Of a stretch of 15,005 bases of DNA, positions 6,676 through 13,213 are shown in pieces; within the stretch, counting starts at the first letter, position 1, and each line of letters starts with the position of its first letter. The stretch comes from Bacteroidales bacterium UBA1794. GTDB lineage: Bacteria; Bacteroidota; Bacteroidia; Bacteroidales; Bacteroidaceae. The stretch is from contig DCFW01000008.1 of the NCBI GenBank assembly GCA_002315435.1, forward strand, positions 1 through 15,005. The letters run 5' to 3'. Under the pieces are notes generated by a model. It saw only the letters and a program-made list of their open reading frames with translations, searched no databases and was not told where the DNA came from. Both the position numbers and the translations under genes were made by a program.

Positions 6676-8454
6676 TCAGAAAGCTAACGCAGGCCTAACC
6701 CTACTAATGGTACTTGTGCTGGACTTGTCGGAAGCTGTTAGGCGGAGAACGCCGTCACTACCGAAGCTCATGACGCACGCAGTAGACGTAGTCCACTCCG
6801 AACTAGACCAATACCATCGTCCTCCGCTGGGGGAACTAACATCGATTGTTTCACCACTTACAGCGTTCAGATACGTATTGATTGCTGTCGCTGAAGTAAA
6901 AGCAGCATTACTTGTCCAATATCCAGAAGTTATATTATTTACATCTATTACCCTTGTAATTCCTCCCAAATTTTTTATTATTGAATACCATTGTCCCTCA
7001 CTGGGCAAATACCATCCACTTGTGCCAGATGGAGCTGCATATTTAGTTCCTCCTATACTTGCCGTTCCATAATTTAAGGCATAATAGAACGGAGAATAGT
7101 AGCTACTACTTAATGAACTACCTGCTTTACTTTTTATTGTTTGGCTATGGCTATAGCCATCCATATCACTCTCCATCAATGCTACTGTATTTACATAATT
7201 ACTAGCACCAAATTCTGAAGTACTTTGATAGGCAGTTGGTGCCCAGGTAATTCCCCCAGTAGATTGTGCATTAGTCAATGCCATCGCATATCCATGTGTC
7301 CAACCGTTCACACTATCTGCCGCACTTATTGCATTCGAGAACACCACACCAATAGCAGTCTTTCCTGTAGGACTAGCCGATGCACCAAATGTCCCATCAC
7401 TATAGTAATAATCCCCAATATTGGGCAAACATCTTACTCTCACATCCGCTTCATCAGCTCCATCTATATTAATATTATAAGTATAGCTATAATTACGCGG
7501 TACATTATAATTGGTGTAATCCGACATACCTGTTCCACCCAAATAAACACGATAAACAGCATGCCATCCACTATCCGCGCGGGCAGCATAAACCATCAAA
7601 TAGCTTGCATCCGCTGGGGCATTCGCTTTACTTCGAGAGAAAAACGAGGTTGCTCCTGATTTTCTGCCTACCAAGTTCTCATACATATAATAGTAAGGGC
7701 TTACTTTGGTGGTACTAGTCAATCCCGACACAGAAGTAAAATCCCCATAAGTTGCACTCGGATTAAAATGAGTACTATCTGTTGCATTGGTTATGTAACT
7801 TGACATCGGCACGTGGCACAACTGATACCCTGTAATGGTAATTCCCGTTGCAGGAGTTATATTGAATGTTACTTTAGACCCTAATCGTGTTAAAGTAATA
7901 CTTGGAGTGTTTGATGCTGCTGTGGCAGAAATGGTCACACCGCTCGTCTGACCGAACATTACCATATTGCTACCGCTTCCCAATGTGGAAGCAGAAGACA
8001 TCAATATATATTTTTGTTTAAAGTCATTAATGGTGGCGACATCTGTCAAATTGCTTGAAGCCCAATTTGCCACCGCATAGATTGTGCAGCTGCTAGCCAC
8101 GCGAGTGGGTACAGTCACTGTAAATGAGGAAGTTTGAGACGTGCCGTATGTTTGATAAGTGCTTCCGATCAACTTGCTGTTATTATTGTTACCATCAAAT
8201 ATAAGCACATTAATATTGTCCACCTGGCTTTCACTTGTGCCTGTAGACGAGAGGGAGCGTGTCAATGAAGTTTGCTGTTGCAGGTTGAAGGTGAGGCGTA
8301 CCTGTGTGCTGTCGCTACCTGTGGTGGAGCCACTCGTCACGGAATCGTCCACACAAGAGGAGAACAGCAGCAAAGGAAGAAGCAATAACCCCATCCATTT
8401 CCCTATACTTGCATATCCACGTTTTATATATCTATTTATTATCTTCTTGTTCAT
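6676..8454 (-). CDS. Pilus-associated lipoprotein: DUF4906-like N-terminus plus C-type-lectin-like domain with candidate DGR variable region
   Basis: This 592-residue protein has a lipoprotein signal peptide with lipobox FSSC (Cys34). Residues about 50-340 form a fimbrillin-type beta-rich region whose YYYMYENLVG (254-263) and YNVPRNYSYTYNINIDG (316-332) resemble DUF4906 pilus-tip proteins. Residues 347-592 are a C-type-lectin/DUF1566-like domain: HGYAMALTNA, GWYLPSEGQWYSIIKNLGG, YWSSSE and a terminal RVRPALAF. The domain recurs at the end of the 653-residue pilin. Residues about 555-585 have 23 of 30 codons ending in C or T and no Asn codon, and are flanked by conserved residues, as in retroelement-diversified proteins. 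The last position in the locus, the anchor gene upstream and the lectin domain suggest a tip adhesin displayed on the pilus. Fimbrial role is well supported; diversification is inferred. Confidence 0.82.
   Translation of the reverse strand: MNKKIINRYIKRGYASIGKWMGLLLLPLLLFSSCVDDSVTSGSTTGSDSTQVRLTFNLQQQTSLTRSLSSTGTSESQVDNINVLIFDGNNNNSKLIGSTYQTYGTSQTSSFTVTVPTRVASSCTIYAVANWASSNLTDVATINDFKQKYILMSSASTLGSGSNMVMFGQTSGVTISATAASNTPSITLTRLGSKVTFNITPATGITITGYQLCHVPMSSYITNATDSTHFNPSATYGDFTSVSGLTSTTKVSPYYYMYENLVGRKSGATSFFSRSKANAPADASYLMVYAARADSGWHAVYRVYLGGTGMSDYTNYNVPRNYSYTYNINIDGADEADVRVRCLPNIGDYYYSDGTFGASASPTGKTAIGVVFSNAISAADSVNGWTHGYAMALTNAQSTGGITWAPTAYQSTSEFGASNYVNTVALMESDMDGYSHSQTIKSKAGSSLSSSYYSPFYYALNYGTASIGGTKYAAPSGTSGWYLPSEGQWYSIIKNLGGITRVIDVNNITSGYWTSNAAFTSATAINTYLNAVSGETIDVSSPSGGRWYWSSSEWTTSTACVMSFGSDGVLRLTASDKSSTSTISRVRPALAF
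6682..6807 (-). other. Candidate DGR variable region (VR) at the 3' end of the 592-aa subunit
   Basis: In coding direction the segment reads from codons for SSSEW through the putative variable codons to AGG GTT AGG CCT GCG TTA GCT at the stop. The closing RVRP(A/V)xAF and the opening YWSSSE are the fixed edges I know from Bacteroidales DGR targets. The codons between are mostly NNY, as expected if the template codons are AAC or AAT and adenines are randomised. The segment is visibly richer in G and C than the rest of the gene. NNY richness is compatible with, not proof of, adenine mutagenesis. No template repeat is in the window. Confidence 0.5.
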
Positions 8455-8500
8455 AAAAAAAATCTACATTTCACTTGTTTTATTTTTTGAAAAATCAATT

Positions 8501-8520
8501 CCCCGCATCACTGCGGAGGA
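8501..8520. promoter_or_regulatory. GC-rich hairpin about 50 bp before the start codon
   Basis: CCGCA-TCAC-TGCGG (8503-8516) is a 5-bp stem with a 4-nt loop; outer TCC and GGA add pairs across one bulged base. In the minus-strand transcript it is followed, about 7 nt later, by five T residues, which makes it a weak intrinsic-terminator or attenuator candidate in the leader of the 592-residue subunit. Confidence 0.45.
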
Positions 8521-8526
8521 TTGACG

Positions 8527-8561
8527 AACAATTTCTATTGTTAAATACATTTTTACAATAG
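8527..8561. promoter_or_regulatory. Two mutually exclusive hairpins in the tip-gene leader
   Basis: CTATTGT (8535-8541) pairs perfectly with ACAATAG (8555-8561) around a 13-nt loop. The same left arm overlaps ATTGTT (8537-8542), which pairs with AACAAT (8527-8532) across a 4-nt loop. Only one can form at a time. They lie upstream of the GC-rich hairpin at 8501-8520 in the transcript, an arrangement that resembles an attenuator but is unproven. Confidence 0.35.
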
Positions 8562-8734
8562 TTCTATAAGCAATTATAAATATAAATCAAGTTTCTTTCT
8601 CTATTATCTATTGAGGAATCCTTACGAATCACTTGTTTTTTGCTACGGGCATTTATCCAACCACCCGGTATATTGTTCTTTGTTGTCATCTTTTCAGTCT
8701 TCTCTTTGTTCGTTCTTATTTATTCTTTTTAGTA

Positions 8735-8794
8735 ATTGTTATTGCCGGTTTCCGCGGGGACTGGCATCCCCACGGAAACCAAGCAAATAACAAT
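8735..8794. terminator. Long near-perfect stem-loop after the anchor gene
   Basis: GGTTTCCG-c-GGGGA (8747-8760) pairs with TCCCC-a-CGGAAACC (8767-8780) around a 6-nt loop, with one mismatch. The stem extends outward through GC/GC and ATTGTTATT (8735-8743) with AATAACAAT (8786-8794). It starts 65 bp past the anchor-gene stop. This is the strongest secondary structure in the window and is symmetric, so it could terminate or stabilise the upstream pilus transcript. If transcription started at the candidate -7 box just upstream (8803-8810), it would instead lie in that leader. Confidence 0.6.
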
Positions 8795-8858
8795 ACAAGA
8801 ATCAAATGTATGAGATCAACTCTCATTCCTTTCAATATTTTTAATTACGGTTCATTAC

Positions 8859-9740
8859 TCAGCTCAATGCTATGTTTTGCTCCACATATTCACTCCATGG
8901 CATGACCTGCAGAAATACATTAATACTTTCTACGTCTATCACGAAGCATTTATCATCCTCGGCTGCCAGCGTCACTTTGTTTCCATCGGAATCCGTTGAC
9001 GTTTGCCAAAATAATTCACCGTCTTTGTAGATGGATACCGTCACATATTCATCCGATTTTGTAGGCAATGTATTGATGCTTTCCGACGTGTATTTATCAT
9101 CCGTATCAAATGCAGCACTTGGCGAATAAGTCACGGAATCTCCTGTGATGGTTCCATCGAATGTGATTGCATCACGGAAACCTTGCAATACAATTTGATA
9201 ATTGCCGCTGCCGAATTGCGTCTGCAAATGCTTCACCACGACATGCACCCGTGCATGCTGGTTGTACATCGGCAACAATGCCGTGGTCGTACTGCCTGAT
9301 TTCACCGAGGTATAGTCAAACCTACCGTAAAACAGGTACGTCGGTGAGGAGAAATAGCTTGTGCTACTGCGAGTTGATAACAGCCCCACGGAAATAGTGC
9401 TGATATCATCCCCCTCATTAGGCGTATGGATGCTCACACTGTCGCTGTTCATATTACCGAAAGCCACCAAAGTCGCTTTGGCATTACCATCAAAGCTGAT
9501 CAGATATTTGCCACCGCTTTCAGCTGTGACGATCCGTTCAAACTTATTGTTTAGAAAGAGATACGCCTTCACATTCCCTACCGTAGAGTCAGACAACACT
9601 GTTCCCTTCTTATCCACCAACTGAGTGGTAATAGCATACTGCACGCAGTTGCTATTGTCCTCATTGACACACGATGTGGCAAGCAGCAACACCAGCACAA
9701 TAGGCAGTAACGGAAGTTTCAATGTCGAAGAATATCTCAT
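8859..9740 (-). CDS. FimB/Mfa2-family pilus anchor lipoprotein
   Basis: This 293-residue lipoprotein has lipobox LATSC (Cys24) followed by NEDNSNC, the short acidic, Cys-containing start typical of FimB/Mfa2 family anchors. The rest is beta-rich in the two-domain transthyretin-like pattern of these proteins and ends with a VFLQVMPWSEYVEQNIAL motif (about 275-292) close to the family's usual W-x-x-x-x-x-Q-N-I end. In Porphyromonas, FimB and Mfa2 stay lipid-anchored in the outer membrane, hold the base of the fimbria and limit its length. The start lies 20 bp after the pilin stop, as expected for a pilin-anchor pair in one transcript. Confidence 0.83.
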   Translation of the reverse strand: MRYSSTLKLPLLPIVLVLLLATSCVNEDNSNCVQYAITTQLVDKKGTVLSDSTVGNVKAYLFLNNKFERIVTAESGGKYLISFDGNAKATLVAFGNMNSDSVSIHTPNEGDDISTISVGLLSTRSSTSYFSSPTYLFYGRFDYTSVKSGSTTTALLPMYNQHARVHVVVKHLQTQFGSGNYQIVLQGFRDAITFDGTITGDSVTYSPSAAFDTDDKYTSESINTLPTKSDEYVTVSIYKDGELFWQTSTDSDGNKVTLAAEDDKCFVIDVESINVFLQVMPWSEYVEQNIALS

Positions 9741-9760
9741 TCTATAGGTAAATCTATTGA

Positions 9761-10987
9761 TTATTTAACGGTTGTATCTTGAGAGGTGGTTGCCCATGCT
9801 GCAACCGTTAAAGTGACAGAAACAGTTGCCGGAATCAGGTCTTTGTCGGGGCTATCCACTCCTCTTCCCTGTATAGTCAATTTTACGTTATAGCAAGTAT
9901 TTGCAGCAAGTTGCGAATCTTTTGAATAAGCCGCACCATCCTTATATGTACCATCCGCATCCGTGATCGTTGTACCTGTTTGTGTGTGATTTACGATAAT
10001 CGGGTAATACATTACTTCTCCATCTGTTTCCGCTGATTTTCCTGCTGGGATAAATACCCCTTTCACTACCAATTTTGTAGGAGTAGCTGCCGTATGCGGA
10101 AATACATAGAAGAAGTAAGGATTTTCAGTCGTCAATTGATTTGCCGTTGCATTGGCGGACCAATCCAAAATGCCGCTACTCAAATAGGCATAATTCCCTA
10201 ATGTACCATTCCCGATTGATCCTAAATTACTTGTAGTGGATTCTCCTGTTACCGCTGATACAGAAGAGGCTAATACGGAACCTGACGCTGTTCCATTCCA
10301 TGAATAGATATCATTCACTTTGTGCATGAAGATTTCTTTCGGAATAAATTTAGCACCCACATAAGAAGTACTAGAAAAATCTGTAACAAGTTGAGTTAAT
10401 GCTACACGTGCCACTACACGGTGCAAAGCCACACTTGGACTAACGGATGACGTAGTGCCTAAAGAAGCCAATTGAGTATCATCTTCTGCAAACATAGGAA
10501 GTCCCGTAGGTTGTTGAGAACCAACCTTGTTCCTATCAGAAGAAGATATGCCATTAGTACTTGTTGTGTATTCTAATAATGCCGGTGCTGCACTCAAGAA
10601 TCCGGCTCTTGTTGTGATTGAAGCAAACTGACTTAGTAACGGAACATTAGCTACCACTACAATTTTTTTTGCTCTTGTCGTCGTCGTTATAGATCGGGGA
10701 TTACCATTTGTCGAATAATCATAATCATCCAATGTCAATTTATAGTCTTTATCATCAAATAGCCCCACACTTATATTTTTCACAGTTCCTTCATATGAGC
10801 CTATTGTTCCTCCAGTGTCTCCACCTCCGGGAAATGCCGTATTTGTCTTAGTAGCTCCATTGGTAGCTAACGATAAATTTACTACAGCAGGACTACTTGT
10901 GCCACCGCTTGATTCTTCATCACTTGCGCAGGATGTCAATAAACCGACTGACACGATACCTGCAATTAATAATCTATTGATTCTCAT
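9761..10987 (-). CDS. Fimbrillin (FimA/Mfa1-type) structural pilin
   Basis: This 408-residue lipoprotein precursor has lipobox LLTSC (Cys20). It is beta-rich with the N-terminal motif TTTTRAKKIVVVANVP (about 100-115), seen as 'VVVAN' in fimbrillins. It also carries NPYFFYVFPH, EVMYYPIIVNH and a terminal VTLTVAAW strand. In type V pili the lipidated precursor is moved to the outer membrane, an N-terminal strand is removed by a protease and subunits join by strand exchange using the C-terminal region. It is strikingly similar along its full length to residues 1-390 of the neighbouring 653-residue protein, which adds a lectin-like domain. As the subunit without that domain, beside the anchor gene, it is the likely shaft pilin. 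Confidence 0.87.
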   Translation of the reverse strand: MRINRLLIAGIVSVGLLTSCASDEESSGGTSSPAVVNLSLATNGATKTNTAFPGGGDTGGTIGSYEGTVKNISVGLFDDKDYKLTLDDYDYSTNGNPRSITTTTRAKKIVVVANVPLLSQFASITTRAGFLSAAPALLEYTTSTNGISSSDRNKVGSQQPTGLPMFAEDDTQLASLGTTSSVSPSVALHRVVARVALTQLVTDFSSTSYVGAKFIPKEIFMHKVNDIYSWNGTASGSVLASSVSAVTGESTTSNLGSIGNGTLGNYAYLSSGILDWSANATANQLTTENPYFFYVFPHTAATPTKLVVKGVFIPAGKSAETDGEVMYYPIIVNHTQTGTTITDADGTYKDGAAYSKDSQLAANTCYNVKLTIQGRGVDSPDKDLIPATVSVTLTVAAWATTSQDTTVK

Positions 10988-11046
10988 ACGTTTTTAATTT
11001 TAAATATTGATTCCGTTTTATCTCTTTATTCTTCTATTTCTCTATC

Positions 11047-11075
11047 CTCGAAGAATTGCATGTACACTCTTCGAG
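11047..11075. repeat. 8-bp hairpin between the fusion pilin and plain pilin genes
   Basis: CTCGAAGA (11047-11054) and TCTTCGAG (11068-11075) are perfect inverted repeats around a 13-nt loop, in the 224-bp gap between two pilin genes. No T-run follows in the direction of transcription. It might be a processing or stabilising stem that lets the shaft pilin exceed the fusion pilin in amount. Confidence 0.5.
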
Positions 11076-11211
11076 TTTTATTCTCATCAGATAATCTATG
11101 TTTTCCCCTAATGCACTTTATCATAGGTTCTATTGCTGAAGCACTTTGTTTTATTATGTATTCCATAACTACTATCTGTTAAAACAACTATTTATATTAA
11201 TTTCGTTGCAT

Positions 11212-13173
11212 TCAAAATGCAATTGCCGAACGAGCCTTACTAGCAGTATAAATAAATGTTTTATCAACATAATCTAATGCGAGGCTATTGCTGCTACCAA
11301 CATCAATAATACACGCAACTCCACTGCTCCACTCTGAACTACACCAATCCAGATTGCAATCACTCGAGCTAAAAGTCCAATTAATCTGTTCACTACCGCT
11401 AACTTTACTTAAATAGTTATTTATATTACTTGCGGTAGTTGAAGATATACTAGACCAATATCCCCGAGATCCATAATTGACAGATAATCCTCCGGTGACT
11501 CCTCCTAAATTTTTTATAATTGAATACCACTGACCGATACTAAGTAAATACCATCCACTATTATTAGTCGATATTGGAGCCTGATATTGTGTTCCACCTA
11601 TGCTTGCTGTTCCATAATTTAGTGCATAGTAAAAAGCGGGATAATCTGTGCTAAATGAACTTAACTTTCCATTCGTAGTTTCCTTTTTCAATATTGTTTG
11701 ACTATAAGTGTAGCCTTCCATATCTGCCATCATTCTAGCAGTTGTATTTATGTAATTGCTACTGCCAAACTCCACCGTATTCCCATAAGAACTTGATGCC
11801 CATGTAATATTGGATGCCGCATTTGTCAAAGCCATCGCATATCCATGTGTCCATCCTTTGGCCTGATCCGCAGTGCTTGTCGTATTAGAAAAAACTATAC
11901 CAATTGTTGTACGGCCGTCCGTAGGACTAACGACAGATCCCCACGAACCATCATTGTAATAATAATTCCCTATGTAAGCCTTTTTAGAAGTAAAAGAATT
12001 GGTGTAAGTAATAGGCGTCCAGCTAGCCACAGTCATCGTCACAGTCGCACTAGATGGCGTGATATCCTGCGTTACATCCGTCACACCACGCCCTTGAATC
12101 GTTACGCTCAAATTGTACGTCGTATTAGCTGCCAATTGCGAATCTTTCGAATAGGCTGCTCCATCTTGGTATTGTTTATTATCCGTATCTGTTATCGTTG
12201 TTCCCGTTTGCGAATGATTGATAATGATCGGGTAATACATCACTTCACCCGTTGCTTCCGATCCACCTTTGGGATAATAGATGCCTTTGATCACCAACTT
12301 TGTAGGTGTAGTGGCATTGTGCGGAAAGACGTAGAAAAAATACGGATTGTCTGTTGTGGACAAATAAGTCTTTGTACCCGCTGCTCCGGTCATGGTCAGC
12401 AAGCCACTACTCAGGTAGGCCGTATTTGATGAAGATGAAGCGACCAAAGAGCCGGCAACTCCGCTTGTGATTTCACCTGACAAATTTGTTGCCGACGAAG
12501 AGGTTGTACCTGTCCACTGGTAGCGGTCATTCACATTGTACATGAAAATCTCTTTCGGCACAAACGTGGCACCGGAAAAAGGTACAGTGGAACCAAAATC
12601 TACCGTAAAGCTCTTCAACACCACTCGTGACACCACTCGCGACAACGTCAAGGATTGATTGGTTGTCGTGGTGCTACTCAATGTAGAAGAAAGTGTCAAT
12701 TGAGCCGACATTGGAAGAGCTGTCAGTGTCTGACTGTTGGCGTTTGTTTTATTCGCATCCGTCAATCCGTTGGCTGAGGAGGTATACGCCAGGCTTTGCA
12801 CTTTGGCTAAGAATCCGCTTCGTGTGCTCACATCCTTGAATTGGCCCGTCGGTACATTCGCTGCCACCACAATCTGTTTAGCTCTAGTTGTGGTGAGTAT
12901 ACTTTCATCGCCGCTATAGGTATATTCATGAAGAGTCAGCAAATAGTCGGAACTGTCGAATATACCTACACAAACAGTGTTTATCTTTCCTTCGTTTGTC
13001 CCCACTGTTCCTCCATTATCCGCCGGTAGGGCTGCATTCGTTTTCGTTGCACCCGTACCCAACGACAACCTAATAACCGCCGACTCATCCGTAGCAGTAT
13101 CCTCTTCGCAAGCACACGAAGAGAACAAGCTCATAGACAGCATCAAGGCAATTAGTAAATTGTATACTTTCAT
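11212..13173 (-). CDS. Fimbrillin fused to a C-type-lectin-like (DUF1566-like) domain
   Basis: This 653-residue lipoprotein precursor has lipobox LFSSC (Cys20). Residues 1 to about 390 are a complete FimA/Mfa1-type pilin, closely matching the 408-residue pilin encoded next: ATKTN, TTTRAKQIVVAANVP, NPYFFYVFPH, DGAAYSKDSQLAANT and the closing VTMTVASW. A short linker leads to a lectin-like domain at 402-653, homologous to the C-terminus of the 592-residue subunit and sharing GWTHGYAMALTN and YALNYGTASIGGT. The last 45 residues deviate from canonical edges: DWCSSE for YWSSSE, YLLS for YLPS, and KARSAIAF for RVRPALAF. The extra domain follows the strand that would normally be donated to the next subunit, so this may cap the fibre or act as an adhesive minor pilin; that is inference. 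It starts 40 bp after the DUF3868 gene. Confidence 0.87.
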   Translation of the reverse strand: MKVYNLLIALMLSMSLFSSCACEEDTATDESAVIRLSLGTGATKTNAALPADNGGTVGTNEGKINTVCVGIFDSSDYLLTLHEYTYSGDESILTTTRAKQIVVAANVPTGQFKDVSTRSGFLAKVQSLAYTSSANGLTDANKTNANSQTLTALPMSAQLTLSSTLSSTTTTNQSLTLSRVVSRVVLKSFTVDFGSTVPFSGATFVPKEIFMYNVNDRYQWTGTTSSSATNLSGEITSGVAGSLVASSSSNTAYLSSGLLTMTGAAGTKTYLSTTDNPYFFYVFPHNATTPTKLVIKGIYYPKGGSEATGEVMYYPIIINHSQTGTTITDTDNKQYQDGAAYSKDSQLAANTTYNLSVTIQGRGVTDVTQDITPSSATVTMTVASWTPITYTNSFTSKKAYIGNYYYNDGSWGSVVSPTDGRTTIGIVFSNTTSTADQAKGWTHGYAMALTNAASNITWASSSYGNTVEFGSSNYINTTARMMADMEGYTYSQTILKKETTNGKLSSFSTDYPAFYYALNYGTASIGGTQYQAPISTNNSGWYLLSIGQWYSIIKNLGGVTGGLSVNYGSRGYWSSISSTTASNINNYLSKVSGSEQINWTFSSSDCNLDWCSSEWSSGVACIIDVGSSNSLALDYVDKTFIYTASKARSAIAF

Positions 13174-13213
13174 ATCGCAAATATTATTATTGATGATTAA
13201 TGGTTAGCTGATT

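Larger units (their letters stand above)
8455..8858 (-). other. 404-bp non-coding leader of the last pilus gene
   Basis: I see no credible gene in this stretch; a 90-codon plus-strand frame over 8633-8905 has no family resemblance and runs into the anchor gene. The region holds the long inverted repeat at 8735-8794, two competing hairpins near 8527-8561 and a GC-rich hairpin at 8501-8520. One TACATTTG (8803-8810, minus) fits the -7 consensus but has no TTTG at the right distance. Other gaps in the locus are 13-224 bp, so this one is unusually long. Confidence 0.6.

Noticed and set aside
6382..8858. Invertible promoter as in phase-variable Bacteroides loci
   Set aside because: No pair of matching inverted repeats was found flanking a promoter-length segment; the repeats seen are local hairpins, and no invertase gene is present.
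8633..8905. 90-codon plus-strand frame in the long leader
   Set aside because: It overlaps the 3' end of the anchor gene on the other strand and the strong inverted repeat, and shows no domain or ribosome-binding context.
11845..12429. 194-codon plus-strand frame inside the fusion pilin
   Set aside because: A shadow of the minus-strand gene, rich in Arg, Ile and Cys from antisense of Thr/Ser-rich coding; the minus frame has clear pilin motifs.
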